From an uncultured Collinsella sp. (GTDB lineage Bacteria > Actinomycetota > Coriobacteriia > Coriobacteriales > Coriobacteriaceae), in the NCBI GenBank assembly GCA_958433005.1, contig CAUAWV010000002.1:41048-105047 (forward strand): DNA of 64,000 nt. Reading direction: 5' to 3'. Positions within the stretch are counted from its first letter, which is position 1, and the number at the start of each line of letters is the position of its first letter. Below are positions 46,378-54,339 of the stretch, piece after piece. Below the pieces are notes generated by a model. The model saw only the letters and a program-made list of their open reading frames with translations, searched no databases and was not told the DNA's origin. Position numbers and translations under genes: made by a program.

Positions 46378-46782
46378 TTACACGCGGCGACGCTTCTTGG
46401 GGCGGCAGCCGTTGTGCGGAATGGGGGTCTTGTCCTGGATGCTCGAGACCTCGAGGCCAGCAGCCTGGAGGGAGCGAATGGCGGTCTCACGACCGGAGCC
46501 GGGGCCCTTGACGAAGACGGAAACCTTCTTCATACCGTGCTCCATGGCCTGCTTGGCAGCAGCCTCGGCAGCCATCTGGGCAGCGAACGGCGTGGACTTA
46601 CGGGAGCCCTTGAAGCCCACCTGGCCAGCCGACTTCCAGGAAATGACGTTGCCCTGGGGATCGGTGATCGAAACGATCGTGTTGTTGAACGTAGAACGAA
46701 TGTGAGCCTGGCCCACGGAAATGTTCTTACGGTCCGCGCGCTTCAGACGGGCAGCGCGAACGTTCTTCTTAGCAGTAGCCAT
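46378..46782 (-). CDS. rpsK: Ribosomal protein S11
   Basis: A 134-residue S11 with GQAHIRSTFNNTIVSITDPQ, AAEAAAKQAMEHGMKKVSVF and the conserved end IQDKTPIPHNGCRPKKRRRV. It lies on the 30S platform near the E site. It follows rpsM at 14 bp. Confidence 0.98.
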   Translation of the reverse strand: MATAKKNVRAARLKRADRKNISVGQAHIRSTFNNTIVSITDPQGNVISWKSAGQVGFKGSRKSTPFAAQMAAEAAAKQAMEHGMKKVSVFVKGPGSGRETAIRSLQAAGLEVSSIQDKTPIPHNGCRPKKRRRV

Positions 46783-46796
46783 CTATCTAGCGCTCC

Positions 46797-47171
46797 TTAT
46801 TTCTTCTTCTTAGCACCGATCTGACGCTTCGGGCCCTTACGGGTACGAGCGTTAGTGTGGGTGCGCTGGCCGCGGACCGGGAGGCCCTTGCGGTGACGAA
46901 GGCCGCGGTTGCAGCCGATGTCCATAAGGCGCTTGACGTTCTGGTTGCGCTCACGGCGGAGGTCGCCCTCAACCATGATCTGGTTCTTATCGATATAATC
47001 ACGGATGGCGTTAACCTCATCCTCGGTGAGGTCCTTAACGCGCGTATCCACGTTAACGTTGCACTCGACGCAGATCTTCGTCGCAGTGGTGCGGCCGATG
47101 CCGTAAATGTAGGTCAGACCGATCTCAACGCGCTTCTCACGCGGGAGGTCGACACCATTAATACGGGCCAA
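46797..47171 (-). CDS. rpsM: Ribosomal protein S13
   Basis: A 124-residue S13: MARINGVDLPREKRVEIGLT, YIYGIGRTTATKI, then RHRKGLPVRGQRTHTNARTR and a basic tail. It contacts the 50S subunit and P-site tRNA. Fourteen bases separate it from rpmJ. Confidence 0.98.
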   Translation of the reverse strand: MARINGVDLPREKRVEIGLTYIYGIGRTTATKICVECNVNVDTRVKDLTEDEVNAIRDYIDKNQIMVEGDLRRERNQNVKRLMDIGCNRGLRHRKGLPVRGQRTHTNARTRKGPKRQIGAKKKK

Positions 47172-47185
47172 CGTAGTCTCCTCTC

Positions 47186-47299
47186 TTAACCCTGACGCTG
47201 CTTATGACGGGGGTTCTCGCAAATGACGAGGACCTTGCCATGGCGCCTAATGATTTTGCACTTATCGCACATCTTCTTGACCGAAGGACGTACCTTCAT
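47186..47299 (-). CDS. rpmJ: Ribosomal protein L36
   Basis: A 37-residue protein, MKVRPSVKKMCDKCKIIRRH followed by GKVLVICENPRHKQRQG. It has the three Cys and one His (CxxC, C, H) of the zinc-binding L36 form. It is found in the canonical place between infA and rpsM; the ATG at 47299 is preceded by GAAAGGAAGAAC. Confidence 0.97.
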   Translation of the reverse strand: MKVRPSVKKMCDKCKIIRRHGKVLVICENPRHKQRQG

Positions 47300-47449
47300 C
47301 GTTCTTCCTTTCGGTAGCGCTCAAACTACTTCCCTACTATCTACTCGCCCAGCCGCAGGCGTTTAAAACTATGGCTGGTCTTCACACACAATCCGACCGT
47401 AGGTTGAGCTAAGCCTGCAGTCGGAAATGGAGTGCGCGTATGCGTGCCG

Positions 47450-47668
47450 CTATTTGTAGCGATAGGTGATGCGGCCGCGGGTCAGGTCGTACGGGGAAAG
47501 CTCCACGACAACCCTGTCACCGGGGAGAATACGGATGTAATTCATTCGGATCTTGCCAGAAATGTTGCACAGAACCGAATGACCGTTCTCGAGCTCGACC
47601 TTAAACATGGCATTGGGCAGCGGTTCCTTTACCGTACCCTCGAGCTCAATTGCGTCTTCCTTCTTCAC
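47450..47668 (-). CDS. infA: Translation initiation factor IF-1
   Basis: A 72-residue OB-fold protein. KEDAIELEGTVKEPLPNAMF, ENGHSVLCNISGKIRMNYIR and ILPGDRVVVELSPYDLTRGR match IF-1 throughout. The GTG at 47668 is taken as the start because it gives exactly the standard length and alignment (MKKEDAIE); a TTG two codons upstream is less likely. It is 150 bp upstream of rpmJ. Confidence 0.95.
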   Translation of the reverse strand: MKKEDAIELEGTVKEPLPNAMFKVELENGHSVLCNISGKIRMNYIRILPGDRVVVELSPYDLTRGRITYRYK

Positions 47669-47772
47669 AAGCAATCATCTTTCTCTAGAAAACGACAGCG
47701 ATTGAGTATTCTACAACACGTATGCACGCATCGTAATAACTTCGTAATGGCTCCACAACTAAGTGGAACTTG

Positions 47773-48561
47773 TTACATTTCTCCGCCTTGGAGCGAACAC
47801 CAAGCACCTTGGGCATCCGTGGTGATAATCACCGGACCGTCATTGGTAATGGCGACGGTGTTCTCGTAGTGTGCGGCGGGCAGGTGGTCGTTGGTCGTAA
47901 CAATCCAACCGTCGGAGCCCGTGCTCACATGGTTGGAACCCATCGTAACCATCGGCTCGATGGCAATGACCATGCCGGCCTGGAGGCGAACGCCCCTCCC
48001 CTTCTTTCCATAGTTAGGAACGTTGGGGTCCTCGTGCATCACGCGGCCAATGCCATGGCCCACATAGTCACGAAGCACGCCGTAACCGTGAGACTCGGCG
48101 AGGGACTGAACGGCGTAACCAACATCCCCGATATGGTTACCGGGAACAGCCTGCTCGATGGCAGCCTTAAGGCAATCGCGCGTGACCTCGCACAGGGCCT
48201 TGGCCTCGGGCGTGGGTGTGCCGACAAAAAACGTCCAAGCGTTATCGCCAACCCAACCGTCGACAACGGCTCCCGTATCGATGGAGATGATATCGCCATC
48301 GCGCAGGATCATGTCGGGGTTGGGAATACCGTGGACCACGGCATCGTTAATCGATGCGCAAATGGTACCGGGGAACCCGCCGTAACCCTTAAAGGCCGGG
48401 GTGCCGCCATGCATACGGATAATCTGCTCCGCGAGCTGATCGAGCTCAAAGGTCGAAACACCAGGGCGCACCATGGCTCCAACGTGGCGGAGCGCCATCT
48501 TAGATAGCGCTCCTGCCTTCTTCATCTGCTCGATTTGCGTTGCAGACTTAATCTTGATCAT
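47773..48561 (-). CDS. map: Methionine aminopeptidase, type I
   Basis: Removes the N-terminal Met from new proteins. The 262-residue protein has metal ligands in IISIDTGAVVDGWVGDNAWT (two Asp), the YVGHGIGRVMHEDPNVPNYG His, and MVIAIEPMV (Glu). It overlaps the adk stop by 4 bp (ATGA). Confidence 0.97.
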   Translation of the reverse strand: MIKIKSATQIEQMKKAGALSKMALRHVGAMVRPGVSTFELDQLAEQIIRMHGGTPAFKGYGGFPGTICASINDAVVHGIPNPDMILRDGDIISIDTGAVVDGWVGDNAWTFFVGTPTPEAKALCEVTRDCLKAAIEQAVPGNHIGDVGYAVQSLAESHGYGVLRDYVGHGIGRVMHEDPNVPNYGKKGRGVRLQAGMVIAIEPMVTMGSNHVSTGSDGWIVTTNDHLPAAHYENTVAITNDGPVIITTDAQGAWCSLQGGEM

Positions 48562-49184
48562 AGACCGAGAGCCTCTTTGACATCCCCGTACACGGTCTCG
48601 CGAGCCTGGTCACCGTTGACCGACTTGAGCAGACCCTGGCCACGATAGTAGTCGACGAGCGGGCTCGTGGACTTCTCGTAGACGTCGAGACGGTTCTTGA
48701 TGGTCTCGGGCTTGTCGTCGTCGCGCTGATACATCTCGCCGGCGCACTTGGGGCAGGTAGCATCGGCAGCGGTGCCGGTGTAACCGCAGGCGCGGCAAGT
48801 GCGACGCGAAGACAGACGAGCGATGATGACCTCGGGGGCCACGTCGACCAGAAGGGCGCAGTCGATCTCGCGACCCATGGCGGAGAGCTCGGAATCGAGC
48901 GTCACAGCCTGGGCGGTGTTGCGCGGGAAGCCGTCGAGGATGAAGCCCTGCTGGGCGTCATCGGCAGCAAGGCGCTCCTTGACAAGGTCGATCACGAGCT
49001 GGTCGGGAACGAGCTCGCCAGCGTCCATGTACTTCTTAGCCTGAATACCAAGCTCGGTGCCACCCTTGACGGCAGCACGCAGCAGGTCGCCCGTGGAAAT
49101 GTGAGCGACGCCAAACTCGGCGACGAGCTCCTGTGCGACGGTGCCCTTACCGGCACCCGGAGCTCCGAGCAATACGAGGTTCAT
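48558..49184 (-). CDS. adk: Adenylate kinase
   Basis: ATP + AMP to 2 ADP. The 208-residue protein has the P-loop LLGAPGAGKGTVAQEL and FILDGFPRNTAQAVTLD. The long LID has a four-cysteine zinc knot, CRACGYTG and CPKCAGE, as in Gram-positive Adk. The ATG at 49184 has GGAGG upstream; it lies 18 bp past secY. Confidence 0.97.
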   Translation of the reverse strand: MNLVLLGAPGAGKGTVAQELVAEFGVAHISTGDLLRAAVKGGTELGIQAKKYMDAGELVPDQLVIDLVKERLAADDAQQGFILDGFPRNTAQAVTLDSELSAMGREIDCALLVDVAPEVIIARLSSRRTCRACGYTGTAADATCPKCAGEMYQRDDDKPETIKNRLDVYEKSTSPLVDYYRGQGLLKSVNGDQARETVYGDVKEALGL

Positions 49185-49202
49185 GAGCAATCCTCCTCTA
49201 GC

Positions 49203-50489
49203 CTATTTAAAGAATCCATCGTAATCATACATCTTGATCTGGCCTTCGAGCTTATCGACCGTGTCGAGCACGACGCCGACCATGATGAGGATGGACGTGC
49301 CGCCAAATGCCTGGATCAGATGGTTACCCGTGAAGGAGAAGATGATCGAAGGCACGATGGCGATGAGCGCCAAAAAGACAGCGCTGGGAAGCGTGATCTT
49401 GTTGAGCGCGTTCTTGATGTAGGCCGCGGTAGCCCTACCCGGACGGACGCCCGGAATAAAGCCACCCTGCTTCTTAAGGTTGTCGGCCGTGTCATCGGGG
49501 TTGAACACCATGGAGGTGTAGAAGTACGCGAAGAACACGATGAGGACAACGTTAAGCACCCAGTTGAGCCAACCGGTCGAAAGCGCAGAGGCAACTGCCT
49601 GAATCCAGCCGATGCCGGGGAAGAACACGGCAATCTGAGCCGGGAAGTACAGCAGCGCCGAGGCAAAGATGATCGGCACGACGCCCGCGGTGTTGACCTT
49701 GATGGGCAGGTAGGTGGTCTGGCCACCCATCATGCGACGGCCCACGACGCGCTTGGCATAGGAGACCGGGATGCGGCGCTGGCCGCGCTCAAGGAAAACA
49801 ATCAGCGGGATAACCAGCAGGATGATGGCGCAGATGATCACCATGGTGATGATGCCACCGGCATTACCCTCGGTGCTGGAGAAGATAGCCTGCGGAAGGC
49901 CGGCCATGATGTTCGCAAAGATGATCAGCGACATGCCATTGCCGATACCGCGCTGGGTGATGAGCTCACCAATCCACATGATCAGCATGGCGCCCGCAGT
50001 GAGCGTGCCGACGACCATGAGGTCGAAGATGATCTCGGGAGCGCCGGCGCCATTAAAGCTGATGCCGAAGCTCTTAAAGAGGAAGAGGTAACCCACGGAG
50101 TTGAGGATTGCCAGAGCCAAGGTGAGGTAACGCGAATACTGCGTAATCTTGGTCTGACCGACCTCGCCCTCGCGGGCAAGCTCATGCAGGGAAGGCACGA
50201 CGGCCTGGAGCATCTGGAGGATGATCGAGCTGGTGATGTAAGGCATGATGCCCAGCGAAAACACCGACACATAGCTCAACGCGCCGCCAGAGAAAAGATT
50301 CAGGAGGGCCATAGCACCTGCGGCGACCGAATTGTTATCGGTCGAGAAAAGGCCCAGCATCCCCTGGAAGGGAATGCCGGGCACAGGAACGTGCGCACCA
50401 ATGCGGTACACGACGAGCATAGCTATGGTAAAAAGAATCTTTTCGCGCAATTCTTTGATGCGGAAAGCATTCTTAAGACCATTTAGCAC
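49203..50489 (-). CDS. secY: Preprotein translocase subunit SecY
   Basis: The 428-residue channel protein of the Sec system with ten TM helices. Conserved blocks: RIGAHVPVPGIPFQGM at the N-terminus, ALGIMPYITSSIILQML-type plug region (FSLGIMPYITSSIILQML), and KKQGGFIPGVRPGRATAAYI in the C-terminal half. It overlaps the rplO end by 7 bp. It works with SecA encoded at 18.9 kb. Confidence 0.97.
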   Translation of the reverse strand: MLNGLKNAFRIKELREKILFTIAMLVVYRIGAHVPVPGIPFQGMLGLFSTDNNSVAAGAMALLNLFSGGALSYVSVFSLGIMPYITSSIILQMLQAVVPSLHELAREGEVGQTKITQYSRYLTLALAILNSVGYLFLFKSFGISFNGAGAPEIIFDLMVVGTLTAGAMLIMWIGELITQRGIGNGMSLIIFANIMAGLPQAIFSSTEGNAGGIITMVIICAIILLVIPLIVFLERGQRRIPVSYAKRVVGRRMMGGQTTYLPIKVNTAGVVPIIFASALLYFPAQIAVFFPGIGWIQAVASALSTGWLNWVLNVVLIVFFAYFYTSMVFNPDDTADNLKKQGGFIPGVRPGRATAAYIKNALNKITLPSAVFLALIAIVPSIIFSFTGNHLIQAFGGTSILIMVGVVLDTVDKLEGQIKMYDYDGFFK

Positions 50490-50932
50490 GGCAGCTCGAC
50501 CTTTCCGCCGGCGGCCTCGATCTTGGCCTGCGCAGAAGCGCTGACCTTGTCGACCTTGACCGTGAACTTCTTGGTGAGCTCACCATTGCCGAGCACCTTG
50601 ACGGGCTCGAACTCGCTCTTGGTGATGCGAGCGGCCTTAAGAGCGGCACCGTCGATCACAGCGCCATCCTCGAACTTACGCTCGAGACGCTCAACGTTAA
50701 CAGCGGTGTACTCGATACGACGGGGGTTGCGGAAGCCCGGAAGCTTGGGCAGGCGCATAGCCAGCGGAGTCTGGCCACCCTCGAAGCCGGCACCCTTGGT
50801 GCCGCCAGAGCGGGAACCCTGGCCTTTCTGGCCGCGGCCAGAAGTGGTGCCGTGACCCGAAGAATTGCCACGGCCGACGCGCTTACGGTTCTTGGTGGAA
50901 CCGGGCGCGGGAGTAAGATCGTGAAGCTGCAT
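50483..50932 (-). CDS. rplO: Ribosomal protein L15
   Basis: A 149-residue L15 with the Gly-rich N-terminus MQLHDLTPAPGSTKNRKRVG and RGNSSGHGTTSGRGQKGQGS, then GFEGGQTPLAMRLPKLPGF. The extended N-terminus threads into 23S rRNA. It is 3 bp after rpmD. Confidence 0.97.
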   Translation of the reverse strand: MQLHDLTPAPGSTKNRKRVGRGNSSGHGTTSGRGQKGQGSRSGGTKGAGFEGGQTPLAMRLPKLPGFRNPRRIEYTAVNVERLERKFEDGAVIDGAALKAARITKSEFEPVKVLGNGELTKKFTVKVDKVSASAQAKIEAAGGKVELPC

Positions 50933-50935
50933 TTG

Positions 50936-51118
50936 CTACTCCTCTACAATCTCGACAAGGTGCTTGACCTTGAAGATCATGCCGCGGACGGACTCGTTGT
51001 CAGCAATCTCGCGAACCTCGCGGATCCTGTGGAGACCGAGGGCACGGACAGTACGGACCTGGTCCTGCTTGCAACCGTTGGTGCTGCGGACCTGCTTGAT
51101 CTTGATGGTGTCAGCCAT
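50936..51118 (-). CDS. rpmD: Ribosomal protein L30
   Basis: A 60-residue L30: IKIKQVRSTNGCKQDQVRTV, RALGLHRIREVREIADN, and VRGMIFKVKHLVEIVEE. The KxLGL and RGMIxKVxHLV signatures are clear. It sits between rpsE (2-bp gap) and rplO. Confidence 0.96.
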   Translation of the reverse strand: MADTIKIKQVRSTNGCKQDQVRTVRALGLHRIREVREIADNESVRGMIFKVKHLVEIVEE

Positions 51119-51120
51119 GC

Positions 51121-51645
51121 TTAGTTCTCCTTACCGACGAACATCTCGGAGACCGTCAGGCCACGGCGAGCCGCGACGTCCTCAGGGCTGGAGAGCTCCT
51201 TGAGGCCCTCGACGGCAGCCTTGATGATGTTGAGGCCGTTGTCGGTACCGAGGGACTTGGACAGGACGTTCTTGATGCCAGCAAGCTCGAAGAGGGGACG
51301 CACAGCGCCGCCGGCGATAACGCCGGTACCCTCGACAGCGGGCTTGATGATGATGCGGCCGGCACCAAAGTGGCCGAGAACCTCGTGCGGGATGGTGCCC
51401 TGCTCGGTCACCGGCACGTGGAACATGTTCTTCTTGGCATCGAGAGACGCCTTGGAGATGGCCAGGGGCACCTCAGCGGACTTGCCCATGCCAACGCCGA
51501 CGTTGCCCTTGCCGTCGCCAACGACGACGAGAGCGACGAGGCTCATGCGACGACCACCCTTGACGGTCTTCGACACGCGGTTGATGTAAACGACGCGCTC
51601 CTCGAACTCGGAGGCCTCGCGCTGCTGCTTCTGATTACGAGCCAT
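51121..51645 (-). CDS. rpsE: Ribosomal protein S5
   Basis: A 174-residue S5 with the double-stranded RNA-binding fold: FEERVVYINRVSKTVKGGRR, VGDGKGNVGVGMGKSAEVPL and VEGTGVIAGGAVRPLFELAG. It helps keep mRNA decoding accurate. The N-terminus is somewhat Gln/Arg-rich. Confidence 0.98.
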   Translation of the reverse strand: MARNQKQQREASEFEERVVYINRVSKTVKGGRRMSLVALVVVGDGKGNVGVGMGKSAEVPLAISKASLDAKKNMFHVPVTEQGTIPHEVLGHFGAGRIIIKPAVEGTGVIAGGAVRPLFELAGIKNVLSKSLGTDNGLNIIKAAVEGLKELSSPEDVAARRGLTVSEMFVGKEN

Positions 51646-51659
51646 GTGCTACATACCTC

Positions 51660-52028
51660 CTAGAACTCGAGACCGGCGGCACGAGCACCGTCGGCGAGGG
51701 CCTTGACGCGGCCATGGTAGATACGGCCACCGCGATCGAAGGCGACCTTGGTGATGCCGGCCTCGATGGCACGCTTGCCAACGAGCTGACCGACCTTCTC
51801 CGCAGCCTCCTTGTTCGAGGTGTGGGTGCCCTTGAACTCGGCCTCGAGGGTCGAGGCAGAGACGAGCGTCAGGCTGGAGCCCTTGCTGTCGTCGATGATC
51901 TGGGCATAGATGTTGGCGTTAGTACGGGTCACGCGAAGACGCGGACGCTCGGAGGTACCCGAGACCTTGCCGCGAACACGACGCTGACGACGCTTGAGGC
52001 CTTCCAGCTTCGCCTTATGCTTGTTCAT
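51660..52028 (-). CDS. rplR: Ribosomal protein L18
   Basis: A 122-residue L18 that binds 5S rRNA: KRRQRRVRGKVSGTSERPRL, RVTRTNANIYAQIIDDSKG and VAFDRGGRIYHGRVKALADG with the end ARAAGLEF. It lies between rplF (75-bp gap) and rpsE (14-bp gap). Confidence 0.98.
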   Translation of the reverse strand: MNKHKAKLEGLKRRQRRVRGKVSGTSERPRLRVTRTNANIYAQIIDDSKGSSLTLVSASTLEAEFKGTHTSNKEAAEKVGQLVGKRAIEAGITKVAFDRGGRIYHGRVKALADGARAAGLEF

Positions 52029-52103
52029 ACGTAAACTCCTAAAAAGGTTGATCTTGCCAGCACCTGACGGGGTGCTGGTCTTATGCGAGTGAGTCGGTTA
52101 CGA

Positions 52104-52640
52104 CTACTTGGCGGCCTTACCCAGCTTGCGGCGGATGTGCTCGCCAACGTAGTGGATACCCTTGCCCTTGTAAGGCTCGGGAGGACGATGGCCGCGAATC
52201 TCAGCGGCGATCTGACCGACCTGCTGCTTGTTGATACCCTTGACGTTCACGTGGGTGTTGTCGGGAACCTCGAAGGTGATGCCCTCGGGAGCCTCGACGA
52301 TCACGGGGTGCGAGAAGCCCAGGGAGAACTCGAGGTTCTTGCCCTTCTGCTGCACGCGGTAACCGACGCCGGCGAGCTCGAGCTTCTTCTCGAAGCCCTC
52401 GGAAACGCCGACAACCATGTTGTGGATGAGGGCGCGGGTGAGGCCGTGGCGGGCACGGGTCTCACGCTCGTCGTCGGGACGGGAAACGGTGAGGACGTTG
52501 TCCTCGACGTTGATAGCGAGCTTCTCAAAGACATCGAGCTCGAGCTGGCCCTTGGGGCCCTTGACGACAACGTTGTTGCCGTTGACTGCCACTTCGACTC
52601 CGGCGGGAATCTGGACAGGCTTATTACCGATACGAGACAC
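52104..52640 (-). CDS. rplF: Ribosomal protein L6
   Basis: A 178-residue L6 with two related domains: MSRIGNKPVQIPAGVEVAVN, GVGYRVQQKGKNLEFSLGFS and the C-terminal GHRPPEPYKGKGIHYVGEH. It is placed at the factor-binding side of the 50S subunit. Confidence 0.98.
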   Translation of the reverse strand: MSRIGNKPVQIPAGVEVAVNGNNVVVKGPKGQLELDVFEKLAINVEDNVLTVSRPDDERETRARHGLTRALIHNMVVGVSEGFEKKLELAGVGYRVQQKGKNLEFSLGFSHPVIVEAPEGITFEVPDNTHVNVKGINKQQVGQIAAEIRGHRPPEPYKGKGIHYVGEHIRRKLGKAAK

Positions 52641-52673
52641 GGTGATCTCCTTTCCTTCTACCTACCGAGCGAA

Positions 52674-53072
52674 TTACCAGACGTAAGCGATGATCTCGCC
52701 GCCGACGTTGTGCTTGCGAGCATCGCGGTCGGTCATGACGCCATGGCTGGTGGAAATAATGGCGGTACCAAGGCCACCGCGGACGCGGGGCATGTCGGCA
52801 ACGCCGGTGTACTTACGCAGGCCCGGCTTGGAAATGCGGCGGATGCCGTTGATGACCTTAGCCTTCTTGGGACCATACTTAAGCGTGATGTGCAGAGTCT
52901 TCTGGGGAACGGTGTCCTCGACATCGTAGCCCTCGATGTAGCCCTCCTCGTGCAGAACACGAGCGATCTCGACGAGCTTCTTGCTGCTCGGCATGGAGAC
53001 CGTGGCCTTGTTCACAGAGTTAGCGTTACGGATGCGCGTAAGCATATCTGCGATCGGGTCTGTAAGGTTCAT
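52674..53072 (-). CDS. rpsH: Ribosomal protein S8
   Basis: A 132-residue S8: MNLTDPIADMLTRIRNANSV, RRISKPGLRKYTGVADMPRV and the signature GLGTAIISTSHGVMTDRDAR. S8 binds the central domain of 16S rRNA and, in E. coli, represses spc translation by binding near rplE. Confidence 0.98.
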   Translation of the reverse strand: MNLTDPIADMLTRIRNANSVNKATVSMPSSKKLVEIARVLHEEGYIEGYDVEDTVPQKTLHITLKYGPKKAKVINGIRRISKPGLRKYTGVADMPRVRGGLGTAIISTSHGVMTDRDARKHNVGGEIIAYVW

Positions 53073-53191
53073 ACAGATTCTCCTTCGTTCTTGATGAACA
53101 CGTGCTCTTGGTTCTTCGCCGCCCTTAACGGCAAAGCCTTTTTAGCGCGTTTTCCCTGTTCCAAACTGATGCTTGAAACGCTGGTAGTGAC

Positions 53192-53377
53192 TTACCAGCT
53201 GGCCTTCTTAACGCCGGGAAGCTCGCCCTTGAGTGCAAGCTCGCGGAAGCAGACACGGCACAGGCCGAACTTGCGGTACACAGAGTGCGGACGGCCGCAG
53301 CGCTGGCAGCGCGTGTACTCACGAGTAGAGAACTTCTGCTTGCGATTGCACTTGACGATCATCGATGTCTTAGCCAC
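53192..53377 (-). CDS. rpsN: Ribosomal protein S14, zinc-binding (type Z)
   Basis: A 61-residue short S14 with the zinc knot CQRCGRPHSVYRKFGLCRVC (CxxC-x12-CxxC) and the end RELALKGELPGVKKASW. The short zinc form is typical of Gram-positive bacteria. It lies between rplE (79-bp gap) and rpsH. Confidence 0.97.
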   Translation of the reverse strand: MAKTSMIVKCNRKQKFSTREYTRCQRCGRPHSVYRKFGLCRVCFRELALKGELPGVKKASW

Positions 53378-53456
53378 TTATATCCTCCTCACATAGAGTA
53401 TTGTTCGCCCCAAGCGCCGCCCCCTTGTGGGAACGGCGCTCATAGGGCAGGTGAAC

Positions 53457-54014
53457 CTATTTCTTGAACGGGAAACCGAAGGCGTCCAGAAGGGCCTTGG
53501 CCTCCTCATCGGTGTTGGCGGTGGTCACGAAAGTGATGTCCATACCACGCTGGTGATCGACGGAGTCGAAGTCGATCTCGGGGAAGATGAGCTGCTCGGT
53601 GACGCCCATGGAGAAGTTACCACGGCCGTCGAAGCTCTTGGCCGAGATGCCGCGGAAGTCGCGGATACGGGGGATCGCGACGGAGGTCAGACGATCGAAG
53701 AACTCCCACATACGGTCGCCACGCAGGGTAACCTTGCAGCCGATCGGCATACCAGCGCGCAGGCGGAAGGTAGCGATGGACTTGCGGGCACGGGTGATCA
53801 TCGGCTGCTGGCCGGTGATGGCGCGCAGGTCGCGCACGGCACCGTCGATGGCCTTGGAATCGGTAGCGGCCTCGCCGACACCCATGTTCACGACGATCTT
53901 CTCAAACTTGGGGATCATCATGACGTTCTCGTACTGGAACTTGTCCTGAAGCTGCTGCTTGACCTCGTTGTTGTACTTGGTCTTCAGACGCGGCACATAC
54001 TTCTCTTCTGCCAT
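53457..54014 (-). CDS. rplE: Ribosomal protein L5, first gene of the spc fragment
   Basis: A 185-residue L5 that binds 5S rRNA: PRLKTKYNNEVKQQLQDKFQ, VVNMGVGEAATDSKAIDGAV and GRGNFSMGVTEQLIFPEIDF. In nearly all bacteria rplN and rplX come directly before it. Here the 325 bp upstream hold only a promoter candidate and repeats, followed by a purine-cluster gene. The RBS AAGAAGGAGTGAACA is strong. Confidence 0.97.
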   Translation of the reverse strand: MAEEKYVPRLKTKYNNEVKQQLQDKFQYENVMMIPKFEKIVVNMGVGEAATDSKAIDGAVRDLRAITGQQPMITRARKSIATFRLRAGMPIGCKVTLRGDRMWEFFDRLTSVAIPRIRDFRGISAKSFDGRGNFSMGVTEQLIFPEIDFDSVDHQRGMDITFVTTANTDEEAKALLDAFGFPFKK

Positions 54015-54151
54015 TGTTCACTCCTTCTTGGGGTTTTAAGCACGGGGCGTGGCCACCATGGGTTGTCCTCGTGCCTCCTGGCTGCATCCGCGCCGCTCAT
54101 GGCATTTTGCGGTTTGGACTCGACGCAGCAGGAGCCGACAAAACAATCGGT

Positions 54152-54180
54152 ACTATACGCGCATCGGGAGCGTATTTCCA
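54152..54180 (-). promoter_or_regulatory. Candidate promoter of the rplE operon
   Basis: TGGAAA (54175-54180), a 17-bp spacer and TATAGT (54152-54157) on the minus strand match the sigma-A consensus at four and five of six positions. It is 138 bp upstream of rplE. Confidence 0.45.
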
Positions 54181-54227
54181 GAAAAACCTCGTCTGCCTGC
54201 ACAACTCCACAACTCCCCCGCACATAT

Positions 54228-54322
54228 TGATCCCTGGGGGACGGAGGAAAATGGCAGTTGCGGTGAAATAGGGACCGTTTGACGGCTTAACAGGCTTTAA
54301 CAGTCCGTATTTCACCGCAACT
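54228..54322. repeat. Composite repeat: family D half-copy joined to family A copy 2
   Basis: TGATCCCTGGGGGACGGAGG (54228-54247) plus AAAA matches 12008-12031 in 22 of 24 positions. Four bases later the 67-bp family A element starts (54256-54322: AGTTGCGGTGAAATAGGG to TATTTCACCGCAACT). One element seems to have inserted into or beside the other. Confidence 0.75.
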
Positions 54323-54339
54323 CATATATGGGGATGCGA

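Larger units (their letters stand above)
54015..54339. other. 325-bp gene-free region upstream of rplE
   Basis: Neither rplX nor rplN, nor a recognisable fragment of them, is found. The region contains a promoter candidate (54152-54180), a half-copy of family D (54228-54251) and family A copy 2 (54256-54322). It may mark a rearrangement breakpoint. Confidence 0.65.
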